DNA from: CAYMJO01 sp964391305
GTDB lineage: Bacteria; Patescibacteriota; CALEFQ01
DNA length: 30,006 bases
Assembly (NCBI GenBank): GCA_964391305.1
Contig: CAYMJO010000006.1
Location: 1 to 30,006, forward strand
Reading direction: 5' to 3'
Made by a program: the position numbers and the translations under genes. Shown piece after piece: positions 17,919-24,912 of the stretch (the first letter of the stretch is position 1; every line of letters begins with the position of its first letter). The notes under the pieces were generated by a model. That model did no database searches, was not told where the DNA came from, and saw only the letters and a list, made by a program, of their open reading frames with translations.

Positions 17919-17926
17919 ACCTCCTT
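17919..17926 (-). promoter_or_regulatory. Shine-Dalgarno of ssb
   Basis: AAGGAGGT on the - strand, 7-8 bases before the ATG at 17911; close to a perfect anti-16S match. The neighbouring rpsF and rpsR starts lack one. Confidence 0.85.
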
Positions 17927-18003
17927 GTAAAATTTGTGATTTGCGTATCTACAGATTTTACTGATTAATTTTTTATAAAAAACTTTTTACAACACTCGGA
18001 CAT

Positions 18004-18561
18004 TTAATCAACTATGTCCTCATCTAATATCTGGTCGAGTTTTTTGTCTAGTTCATCCAGTTTTGCTTTTTCTTTCTTTTCATCTGTTGCCAGATTTTCC
18101 TCTTTTTTGTCGGGTTTTGAAACTTTCTTCTTTACAATTTTTTCTTTCGTTTTTAAGGTCTTTTTTGCGGCATCGGCTTCTTTTGTCACGGCTTTCTTTT
18201 CTTCTTCTGAAGTTTTGGAGAATAAAGCTTTTTCTTCCTGCCTTTTCTTTTGTTCTGCGATTGCCGCCAGCGCCTTTTTATCGAGTTTGATCGTTAAATG
18301 TCTTAGAATTTCGTTTACAAGCTTCAAATTATCGTTGAACTTTTTTAGTTCTTCAGGGTCAAGTTCAAAGTGTAGAATATAATAGTATCCATGCCTGAAT
18401 TGTTTTATCGGATATGCAAGTTTTTTCTTTCCCCAAATGACCTCTTCAATTATTTTGCCTCCGGCGGATTTTACCATCTCTTGTATTTGATCCGTAAGAG
18501 GTCGCATGTCTTCCTCGGCGACTTTCGGGGAAATTATATACATTAGTTCGTATCTGTTCAT
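18004..18561 (-). CDS. rpsF: 30S ribosomal protein S6 with long charged C-terminal tail
   Basis: Small-subunit platform protein, partner of S18. Residues 1 to about 98 are the normal S6 fold (MNRYELMYIISP, then WGKKKLAYPIKQFRHGYYYI). Residues about 99-185 are a Lys/Glu/Ala-rich, low-complexity extension with an acidic end (DQILDEDIVD), nearly doubling the usual length of 95-135. Extended S6 proteins exist, but this tail is large. First gene of rpsF-ssb-rpsR-efp. Its promoter and a structured leader with an intrinsic terminator lie upstream. The ATG is preceded by pure AT sequence with no Shine-Dalgarno. Confidence 0.96.
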   Translation of the reverse strand: MNRYELMYIISPKVAEEDMRPLTDQIQEMVKSAGGKIIEEVIWGKKKLAYPIKQFRHGYYYILHFELDPEELKKFNDNLKLVNEILRHLTIKLDKKALAAIAEQKKRQEEKALFSKTSEEEKKAVTKEADAAKKTLKTKEKIVKKKVSKPDKKEENLATDEKKEKAKLDELDKKLDQILDEDIVD

Positions 18562-18638
18562 TTTTATTTATTTAAAATTAATTAATTGATGAAGGTTATC
18601 AACGTTTCCGATGATTTTTAAATTTAAGTTTTGAATTT

Positions 18639-18660
18639 AAAAAAACGGGTTTGGCCCGTG
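18639..18660 (-). terminator. Intrinsic terminator inside the rpsF leader
   Basis: On the - strand ACGGG and CCCGT pair (18655-18659 with 18645-18649) around a 5-base loop and run into seven T's including the last stem base. It sits about 80 bases before the rpsF start and about 80-100 bases after the predicted transcription start. It should therefore either attenuate rpsF or end a separate small RNA. Confidence 0.7.
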
Positions 18661-18747
18661 TTCTTAGATCAGATATGCCGTTCCCTCCAAAAACAGCAGG
18701 CCATGGTTTTGCCCGAGCGATATTTCACGCCGGGAGCCTATGCAACC
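18639..18747 (-). ncRNA. Structured rpsF leader or ~100-nt small RNA
   Basis: From the predicted start near 18741 to the terminator, the - strand can fold into three parts. The first hairpin is CCCGGCG paired with CGCTCGGG (18712-18734, one bulged T), with a weaker outer GGTTGC/GCAAAACC stem. The second is TGCTG/CGGCA (18676-18698) with GGAGGG in its loop. The terminator is third. S6:S18 complexes are known to bind a structured rpsF leader in several bacteria (CCG-containing motif); whether this is such an element is an inference. I looked for the SRP RNA GGAAG apical motif and did not find it. An 11-codon reading frame (18669-18704) crosses the second hairpin. Confidence 0.5.
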
Positions 18748-18776
18748 AATTTATCAAAATTTTAAAAAGATGTCAA
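18748..18776 (-). promoter_or_regulatory. Promoter of the rpsF leader
   Basis: On the - strand TTGACA (18771-18776) and TAAATT (18748-18753) are separated by exactly 17 bases. This is one of the best promoters in the window and gives a start near 18741, some 180 bases before rpsF. Confidence 0.75.
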
Positions 18777-18849
18777 GTGAATTCACAGACTTCAGGGTTC
18801 AAATGCCAAAGCTGTATTAGGTGTCAAAATTTGGTATTTGATGTTTTTC

Positions 18850-19944
18850 TTATATCTTTACCACTATCACATCTCCGTCTTTTACGATATATTTTTTTCC
18901 CTCTGTTCTTATCAGACCTTTTTCTTTGGCCCCGACATATCCTTTGCTTTCGACCAAATCTTTCCATTTGACAATTTCAGCTCGGATAAATTTCTTTTCA
19001 AAATCCGAATGGATTTTGCCCGCGGCCTCGGGAGCGGTTGCTCCATTTTTGACAGTCCATGCATGGGCTTCTTTTTCTCCGGCGGTAAAGAAAGTTATAA
19101 GATTTAGAATTTTGTAGCTTGCGTTGATGAGTTTATCGAGTCCGCCTTCTGGGATGTCAAGCTCTTTGAGAAAGTCTTTTTTTTCTTCTTCCGGAAGTTC
19201 TGCAAGCTCCGATTCTATTTTTGCGGACACAGGGACTATTTGCTCGGGCTTTTCTATGAGGTCTTTTAGTTGAGCAAAAATTGTATTCACAATATTTTTG
19301 TTTTTATATTCATTCTCGCTGACGTTTGCTATGTATATCATCGGTTTAGTCGTCAGAAGCTGCAGGTCTTTTATCGTATCTTTTTCGTCTTCTGAAAGCT
19401 CAACCATTTTTGCGAATTTTTCATTCTCCAGGGCTTTCTTCAGTTTTGACAAAACGGTCTTTCTTATCAAAAGCTTTTTATCACCGGACTTTGCTTCGGT
19501 CGTTGCGTGCTCTAGACGACTTTCCACTATTTGCAAGTCGGACATGATCAGCTCTATGTTTATTGTATCGATATCTTTTTTGGGATCGAGTTTTTGGTTG
19601 ACGTGTTCTATATTCTTGTCTTCGAAAAATCTCACGATATGTGCGATCGCATCGACCTCTTTTATATGTGATAGAAATTTGTTTCCAAGCCCTTCGCCTT
19701 TGTGTGCGCCGCGGACAAGCCCTGCGATGTCGTTGAATTCTATTATTGTCGGGATGATTTTTGCTGAATTGCAGGTTTCTGCAAGATTGTCCAATCGTTC
19801 GTCTGGAACTTCAACAACGCCGACGTTCGGATCAATAGTACAAAAAGGGTAGTTAGCTACCTCTGCTTGATTTTTAGTTATCGCGTTGAACAATGTCGAT
19901 TTACCGACGTTTGGCAAACCTACAATTCCCATTGAAAATGACAT
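18850..19944 (-). CDS. ychF: Ribosome-binding ATPase YchF (OBG family)
   Basis: A P-loop NTPase of the OBG/YchF family that binds ribosomes and, in studied members, hydrolyses ATP rather than GTP. 364 residues, standard length. The P-loop GLPNVGKST is at about 9-17. The switch-region sequence DIAGLVRGAHKGEGLGNKFL is exact for YchF. The base-specificity motif reads NVSE instead of the GTPase NKxD, in line with ATP preference. A C-terminal TGS domain is present (LITFFTAGEKEAHAW, IHSDFEKKFIRAEI). The start is close behind a good promoter, so the mRNA would have a leader of only about 8-9 bases and no Shine-Dalgarno. The last codon lies about 75 bases before the rpsF promoter; no terminator is apparent between. 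Confidence 0.97.
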   Translation of the reverse strand: MSFSMGIVGLPNVGKSTLFNAITKNQAEVANYPFCTIDPNVGVVEVPDERLDNLAETCNSAKIIPTIIEFNDIAGLVRGAHKGEGLGNKFLSHIKEVDAIAHIVRFFEDKNIEHVNQKLDPKKDIDTINIELIMSDLQIVESRLEHATTEAKSGDKKLLIRKTVLSKLKKALENEKFAKMVELSEDEKDTIKDLQLLTTKPMIYIANVSENEYKNKNIVNTIFAQLKDLIEKPEQIVPVSAKIESELAELPEEEKKDFLKELDIPEGGLDKLINASYKILNLITFFTAGEKEAHAWTVKNGATAPEAAGKIHSDFEKKFIRAEIVKWKDLVESKGYVGAKEKGLIRTEGKKYIVKDGDVIVVKI

Positions 19945-19959
19945 AAAGTTGCGAAATTA

Positions 19960-19989
19960 AGTATATCAGTGAGAGAGCGGGCGTGTCAA
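19960..19989 (-). promoter_or_regulatory. ychF promoter
   Basis: On the - strand TTGACA (19984-19989) and TATACT (19960-19965) are separated by 18 bases. Start of transcription near 19953 would leave a leader of about 8-9 bases before the ATG at 19944. Confidence 0.7.
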
Positions 19990-20093
19990 AGTTATTGGGG
20001 CAGCTTCCTTTTAAAGATAAATTTTCTTTATCATTGGGCAAAGTTCATAATTTTAAGAAGCTGTGACTTGTCTCCTGTGCCTCATGCCCTAAT

Positions 20094-20122
20094 TTTACAT
20101 ATCTTACAGCAAATGCTAAAAT
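20094..20122 (+). promoter_or_regulatory. Promoter giving a near-leaderless mRNA
   Basis: TTTACA (20094-20099) and TAAAAT (20117-20122) are separated by 17 bases. The ATG at 20130 is 7 bases after the -10, where transcription itself would be expected to begin, so the mRNA may be leaderless. Confidence 0.6.
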
Positions 20123-20129
20123 ACCACCT

Positions 20130-20612
20130 ATGAAAGTTCATGTTTTAGACAAAGACAAAAAATATTCGGAAAGGATTTTAGCTTTTTTAAGGGAAAAGAA
20201 CGTTGGAATTGATGAAGTTGGTAATTTCGATGTGCTTTTGGCGTTGTTATATAAAGATGATACAGAAATGGGCTTTAAAATTGCGGAAGCTTCAACAAGA
20301 GGTAAGTATGTTTTAGTTTTGGCTCCGGCGGGATTTGAGCCGAAGGGCATTCGGGAAAAAAGCAAGTTTTTGACGCTGAAATATTTTACCGGAGAAAACT
20401 TACTTGAAATCGTGAGTGCATACGTCGCAAAAAGAGAGAGGGGAAACTTGCGCAGATTTAATTTTGTTATAGATGGTGAAATTGCTAATTATCTGAATCA
20501 TATCCAAAGAGACTACGGAAAAAGCAAGTCCGATTTTGTCAGGGAACTTATAAAAAAAGAAATGAAAAATAAACATATAGAAATCGGAAAATTTCAGCAA
20601 GCTAAGAAATGA
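20130..20612 (+). CDS. Uncharacterised protein: deoxyribosyltransferase-like plus RHH-like domains
   Basis: Not recognised as a named gene. 160 residues, soluble, basic at the C-terminus. Residues 1 to about 105 alternate hydrophobic strands and helices. The segment FDVLLALLYKDDTEMGFKIA, followed by RGKYVLVLAP, resembles the core of nucleoside 2-deoxyribosyltransferase-like proteins (D-hydrophobic, D, G-x-x-x-E, GK-hydrophobic). The catalytic Glu position of that family appears to be Lys, so enzyme activity is doubtful. Residues about 110-148 (RRFNFVIDGEIANYLNHIQ, then SKSDFVRELIKKEM) look like a ribbon-helix-helix DNA-binding unit: one strand and two helices. A small-molecule-sensing or NA-associated regulator is possible but unproven. 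It is first in a two-gene unit with the sugar-phosphate mutase (24-base gap) and divergent from ychF. No antitoxin/toxin partner is visible. Confidence 0.7.
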   Translation: MKVHVLDKDKKYSERILAFLREKNVGIDEVGNFDVLLALLYKDDTEMGFKIAEASTRGKYVLVLAPAGFEPKGIREKSKFLTLKYFTGENLLEIVSAYVAKRERGNLRRFNFVIDGEIANYLNHIQRDYGKSKSDFVRELIKKEMKNKHIEIGKFQQAKK

Positions 20613-20636
20613 AAGCCGGATTAATTTTATAAAAAT

Positions 20637-21995
20637 ATGAAAACAGATGTTTTTCATGCTTACGATGTGAGGGGAATTTATCCAGATGAGATAAATGAAG
20701 AAATTTCTTACAAAATAGGCAAGGCTTTTGCAGAGTATTTGTATGAAGAATATTCATTGAAGAAGAGACTTACCGTCGTTATTGGGAGAGACATGCGTTC
20801 TTCTTCCGGACCGCTCTTTGATAGTTTGAGCAATGGAATGACCGAACGAGGCATCGATATTATTGATGTCGGTGTGTGTACTACGCCAATGATTGGTTTT
20901 TCTGTTATCAACGATGATCTTGACGGCGGAGTTGTCATCAGCGCATCTCATAGTTCGAGTGAGTACAACGGTTTGAAATTTTTGAAGAAAAAAGCTTTTC
21001 AGTTAGGAGAAGGACTTGGATTGGAGAAAATTAAGAAAAATTTTCAAAAGAATGATTTTAAAAATGTGGGTTTCGCTCGCGGGAAAATTTCAAAAAGAGA
21101 TGTACTGAATGATTATTTGGAGCATTTGGGAAAATTCGGGAAAAATATAAAAGACTTAAAAATAGTTGTTGATTATGGAAATGGAATAGGAGCTGTGAGC
21201 GGAAAGCCGTTTTTCGAATCCTTGGATATTGAAGTCGTATCTATGTATGAAAAGCCTGACGATAGTTTTCCAAACCATTTTGCGGATCCGCATGATTTAA
21301 AAAATCTTTTAGACTTAGAGAATAAGGTTAAAGAGGAACAGGCCGATCTTGGGATATTTTTTGACGGAGATGCCGATAGATCTGTTTTAGTTGATGAAAA
21401 TGGGGATTTTATTCCAATGGATCTTTGGGTTTCTTTTTTGGCAGAAAACGAGCTTAAAGGAAAGCCTTCCAGAGAGAACATTTATTATGATTTGAGGTTC
21501 AGCAGATCTTTGGCCGATGTTGTGGAAAAAAATGGGGGAACTCCCGTGATCATGAGAGTGGGGAATCCTTTTTATAAAGCAAAGCTTATAGAGGATGGCG
21601 GGATTATGGCGGCGGAGCTTTCTGGTCATGTTATGTTTAAGGAAAATTTTTGTTTGGACGATGGGCTTTTTGCCGCCGTGAAAACTATGTCTATGCTTTG
21701 CAGAAAAGATAAAAAAATATCAGAACTTCTTAAACCTTACAAAAAATATTTTACGAGTGATGAAATGAGCTTCAAAGTTTCGGGTGATGTTGATGCCGTG
21801 CTTGAAAAAGTCAAAGAGGCGTTCAGGGATGGAGAAAATGTGGAGCTTGATGGCATTTATATAAAGTACGATGATTGGTGGTTCAACCTTCGAAAGTCAA
21901 ATACCGAGCCCAAGGTGAGACTTAGGCTTGAAGCGGATACTGAAAAGAAGCTTGACGAAATGAAGAAGAAGCTGGTTAATTTAATACAAAAATAA
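20637..21995 (+). CDS. Phosphomannomutase/phosphoglucomutase
   Basis: Alpha-D-phosphohexomutase that moves phosphate between C6 and C1 of mannose or glucose, supplying NDP-sugars for envelope glycans. 452 residues, typical. Domain order is complete: N-terminal AYDVRGIYP; the phosphoserine loop SASHSSSEYNG with catalytic Ser104; the Mg loop DGDADR (243-248); the sugar-recognition loop AELSGHVMFKE; and the C-terminal phosphate site RKSNTEPKVRLRLEA. The phosphoserine loop usually reads TASHNP; here the two residues after His are Ser-Ser. Sequence alone cannot separate mannose from glucose use. Probably co-transcribed with the upstream 160-residue gene; no Shine-Dalgarno. Confidence 0.93.
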   Translation: MKTDVFHAYDVRGIYPDEINEEISYKIGKAFAEYLYEEYSLKKRLTVVIGRDMRSSSGPLFDSLSNGMTERGIDIIDVGVCTTPMIGFSVINDDLDGGVVISASHSSSEYNGLKFLKKKAFQLGEGLGLEKIKKNFQKNDFKNVGFARGKISKRDVLNDYLEHLGKFGKNIKDLKIVVDYGNGIGAVSGKPFFESLDIEVVSMYEKPDDSFPNHFADPHDLKNLLDLENKVKEEQADLGIFFDGDADRSVLVDENGDFIPMDLWVSFLAENELKGKPSRENIYYDLRFSRSLADVVEKNGGTPVIMRVGNPFYKAKLIEDGGIMAAELSGHVMFKENFCLDDGLFAAVKTMSMLCRKDKKISELLKPYKKYFTSDEMSFKVSGDVDAVLEKVKEAFRDGENVELDGIYIKYDDWWFNLRKSNTEPKVRLRLEADTEKKLDEMKKKLVNLIQK

Positions 21996-22030
21996 AAATC
22001 TATCAAAATGATAGACAGATTTTGTTTTAT
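21995..22030. terminator. Bidirectional terminator between the mutase and trpS
   Basis: CTATC (22000-22004) and GATAG (22010-22014) form a small hairpin flanked by AAAAT and ATTTT arms, followed by GTTTTAT on the + strand and a T-rich run on the - strand. It lies directly at the stop of the mutase, 15-50 bases from the convergent trpS stop. Confidence 0.65.
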
Positions 22031-22044
22031 AAAAAAATATAAAA

Positions 22045-23025
22045 TTAAACTTTGAGCAGCCCGACTTTATTTCGGACTTCCCGCATGGTTTCTTGCGCGA
22101 TCGATCGCGCTTTTTTTGCGCCGTCTGCTAGAATTTGCTTTACTTCGTCTTTTTTCCCTTCAAGCTCTTTGCGTTTTTCACGGAATGGCGCGAGCGCGTC
22201 TGCGACAGTTTTGCCGAGGTCTTCTTTGAATTCGGCGTAGCCTTTGCCTTCAAATTTTTTCTCAACATCCTCGATTTTTTCACAGGAGAATGCCGAGTAA
22301 ATTGTCAGAAGATTTGAGATTTGAGGTTTTTCTTTTGAAAATTTTATTTCTTTGCCGGAATCCGTTGTGGCTCCCTTGAATTTTTTGGAAATTTCTTCCG
22401 GTTCCTCAAAAATCCCGACATAATTATTTCTGCTTTTGCTCATTTTATGATTTCCATCGAGCCCCATTATCCTTGATCCCTTTGTCAGAAGCGCATGAGG
22501 TTCCTTGAAGGTTTTTCCATAACGAGTATTAAATTTTTGCGCGATGCTTCTAGCAATTTCAACATGTTGTACTTGATCTGCTCCAACCGGAACCAAGTTT
22601 GTTTTATAAAGGAGTATATCCGCGGCCATGAGCACTGGATAATTGAAAAGCCCCGCGTTGATATTTTGTTTATTTTGTTCGGCTTTTTCTTTATATTGTG
22701 TCATGCGTTCTAGTTCTCCCATTGGAGTCAGTGTGTTTAAAATCCACATAAGCTCTGTATGCTCTGGAATATGAGACTGTACGAATAAAATTGATTTCTT
22801 CGGATCGATTCCGAGTGCCAGATAATCTATTGTCAAATTCAAAGTCTGCCCGGCATATTTTTTGGGATCTTGCTTAATTGTCAGGGCATGAAGGTCGACT
22901 ATGGTATAAATACATTTGAATTCTTCCTTTTTTTGCGATTCTACCCAATTTTTAAGGGCGCCAAGATAGTTTCCAATGTGAATCAAGCCTGTCGGTTGTA
23001 TTCCGCTTAGAACTATTTTTTTCAT
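22045..23025 (-). CDS. trpS: Tryptophanyl-tRNA synthetase
   Basis: Charges tRNA-Trp in the cytosol. Class I synthetase, 326 residues, standard for bacterial TrpRS. The HIGH motif reads PTGLIHIGN (residues 11-19) and the KMSKS motif is intact (194-198, HKMSKSRNN). The tryptophan/ATP site block NYPVLMAADILLY and the GADQVQHVEIAR stretch are typical. It lies 39 bases after rnj on the same strand and is probably the last gene of that transcript. No Shine-Dalgarno is visible. Confidence 0.97.
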   Translation of the reverse strand: MKKIVLSGIQPTGLIHIGNYLGALKNWVESQKKEEFKCIYTIVDLHALTIKQDPKKYAGQTLNLTIDYLALGIDPKKSILFVQSHIPEHTELMWILNTLTPMGELERMTQYKEKAEQNKQNINAGLFNYPVLMAADILLYKTNLVPVGADQVQHVEIARSIAQKFNTRYGKTFKEPHALLTKGSRIMGLDGNHKMSKSRNNYVGIFEEPEEISKKFKGATTDSGKEIKFSKEKPQISNLLTIYSAFSCEKIEDVEKKFEGKGYAEFKEDLGKTVADALAPFREKRKELEGKKDEVKQILADGAKKARSIAQETMREVRNKVGLLKV

Positions 23026-23064
23026 AATTTTTATTTTGGGCTAAGATATTGAATTTAAGTTTTT

Positions 23065-24753
23065 TTACACTTCAATAATAACCGGTAGAACCATAGGTCT
23101 TCTTTCCATTTTATTGTATAAAAACTGTCCGATGTCGTTCCTGATTTTGTCTTTGATGTACGCCCAGTTAATTGAGGCTCTGCCGTTTTTCTTCTGGGAG
23201 AGGATTTTCTTGACTTTTTTCCTTGCCTCCGCGAGTAATTCTTGATTTTCATTTACATATACAAATCCTCTCGATATTATATCCGGACTTCCCGTGAGGT
23301 TGCCTCTGTTGTCAACGGTCATAATAATGACAAACATTCCGTCTTCAGCCATTTGCTGTCTGTCGCGGAGGACTACGTGGCTTACGTCTCCAACGCCAAG
23401 CCCGTCAACCATTACATAGCTTGATGGAACTTTTTTGTCGGTTAATCTTCCCTTGTTTTTGGAAAATTCTATTATTTGCCCGTTTGCGGGTATGATTATA
23501 TTTTTGTCGGGGATTCCAATGCTTTTTGCGAGCTCCCCGTTTTTTACGAGAAGGTAAAAATTGGCTTCGATTGGCACGTAATATGTGGGATTTAAAAGCC
23601 TTATCATAAGCTTGAGATCTTCCTGGCGCGCATGTCCCCCTGAATGGACATCCATCATCTTATAATGAATGACCTTCGCTCCCTGTCTGACTATGGTGTC
23701 TTTTAAATTCTGTACTGTTCTTTCGTTGCCGGGTACGACCGAGGATGAAAATATGACAGTGTCATTTTTTTTCAAATGAATTTTTCTATGCTCGCCGTTC
23801 GCGATGCGCATGAGGGCTGCCCGTTCTTCTCCTTGGGCTCCCGTTGCTATTATCAAAATTTTTTCGTCTGGCATTCTGCGGACCTGATCTACGTTTACTA
23901 TTGTTCCCGGATTTACTTTTATATAGCCGAGCTTGTACGCGATCTCGACATTCGTACGCATACTTCTACCTTCGATGGCGACTCTTCTCCCGTGTTTTTC
24001 TGCGAGAAATATAAGCTGTCTAACTCTGCTTAGAAGTGACGCGAATGTTCCTGCGATTATTCTTCCGGGAGCTTTGTCGAAGACTTGCGATAGAGTGGCT
24101 TGTATTTTTCTTTCCGATATGGAATAGCCGGGCGTGTCTGCGTCCGTGCTGTCGCTGAACAGAGCGAGCACGCTTTCTCTGCCAATTGTCGCTATCTTAC
24201 CGATTTCCGCTGGTTTATCTCCGACTGGCGAGTGGTCGAATTTCCAATCGCCTGTATGCACCACTGTGCCTATTGGAGTTTTTATAACTACTCCCATGCT
24301 GTCCGGGATATTGTGGTTGAGTCTGAAAAAACTGATCGTAAACTTGCCAAGGGTTAAAGTATCATCAGGTGACACCTCCTGTGTTTTTATTTGCGTGTTA
24401 AATTCTTCCTGCCGTTTTTCTATCATTGCCTTTGTGAGCTTGGCAGTGTAGATTGTTGGGTTTCCGAGTCTCGGCGTAATATGGGGAATTGCTCCAATAT
24501 GATCCATGTGTCCGTGCGTTATGATTATTCCACGTATATTTTTTTCCTTTCCCTTTAGGTATTCGATGTTTGGGATTATATAATCAATGCCTGGCATGTC
24601 TTCTTCTGGAAATTGTAATCCCATATCGACTATAACGATGTCATTTCCATATTCAAAAATCATCATGTTTCGGCCGACTTCCTCCTGACCACCAAGGGGA
24701 ATGACTTTGAGTTTGGGTTGTGGTCTGCTTGGCTGTTTTCTTTTTTTAATCAT
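23065..24753 (-). CDS. rnj: Ribonuclease J
   Basis: Metallo-beta-lactamase/beta-CASP nuclease with 5'-3' exo- and endonuclease activity in mRNA decay and rRNA maturation. 562 residues, normal. The metal motif HGHMDH is at 80-85, followed by His147 (LNHNIPDS) and Asp169 (HTGDW), which match His142 and Asp164 of Bacillus RNase J1. The beta-CASP region contains SGGHARQEDLK (His370, His374). Using the same 26-residue spacing as His364-His390 in J1, the last conserved His falls on Glu396: the motif reads PIEANF where J1-type proteins have PVHGEY/F. The first 14 residues are Lys/Arg/Pro-rich. It is followed by trpS (39 bases) and preceded by a 159-base spacer. Confidence 0.96.
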   Translation of the reverse strand: MIKKRKQPSRPQPKLKVIPLGGQEEVGRNMMIFEYGNDIVIVDMGLQFPEEDMPGIDYIIPNIEYLKGKEKNIRGIIITHGHMDHIGAIPHITPRLGNPTIYTAKLTKAMIEKRQEEFNTQIKTQEVSPDDTLTLGKFTISFFRLNHNIPDSMGVVIKTPIGTVVHTGDWKFDHSPVGDKPAEIGKIATIGRESVLALFSDSTDADTPGYSISERKIQATLSQVFDKAPGRIIAGTFASLLSRVRQLIFLAEKHGRRVAIEGRSMRTNVEIAYKLGYIKVNPGTIVNVDQVRRMPDEKILIIATGAQGEERAALMRIANGEHRKIHLKKNDTVIFSSSVVPGNERTVQNLKDTIVRQGAKVIHYKMMDVHSGGHARQEDLKLMIRLLNPTYYVPIEANFYLLVKNGELAKSIGIPDKNIIIPANGQIIEFSKNKGRLTDKKVPSSYVMVDGLGVGDVSHVVLRDRQQMAEDGMFVIIMTVDNRGNLTGSPDIISRGFVYVNENQELLAEARKKVKKILSQKKNGRASINWAYIKDKIRNDIGQFLYNKMERRPMVLPVIIEV

Positions 24754-24912
24754 ATTTTTTTTAAAAATTCGAAACTTGATTCCGCATTGACGGGATGAGA
24801 CGATATGTGAATTCCAAATTTTTATATTAAAATTTGTTTCGTCCCGCCGTGTTGGGATATCGCTTCAGATTTCGTTTTTTTGACTTTCTTTTAGGTTATA
24901 AATTTGTTTAAA
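24754..24912. other. Spacer between the solute-binding protein gene and rnj
   Basis: 159 bases without a gene. It holds an AT-only hairpin, CAAATTTT (24815-24822) and AAAATTTG (24829-24836), and weakly matching GC-rich arms outside it (CGGGATGAGACG and CGTCCCGCCG). It could be a weak terminator or processing site. I see no convincing promoter for rnj. Confidence 0.4.

Noticed and set aside
18651..18747. SRP (4.5S) RNA upstream of rpsF
   Set aside because: Size and promoter-terminator layout would fit, but the universal GGAAG/AGCAGC apical motif is missing on both strands.
20130..20612. Toxin-antitoxin system
   Set aside because: The RHH-like tail suggested an antitoxin, but no toxin-like partner is adjacent; the next gene is a clear sugar-phosphate mutase.
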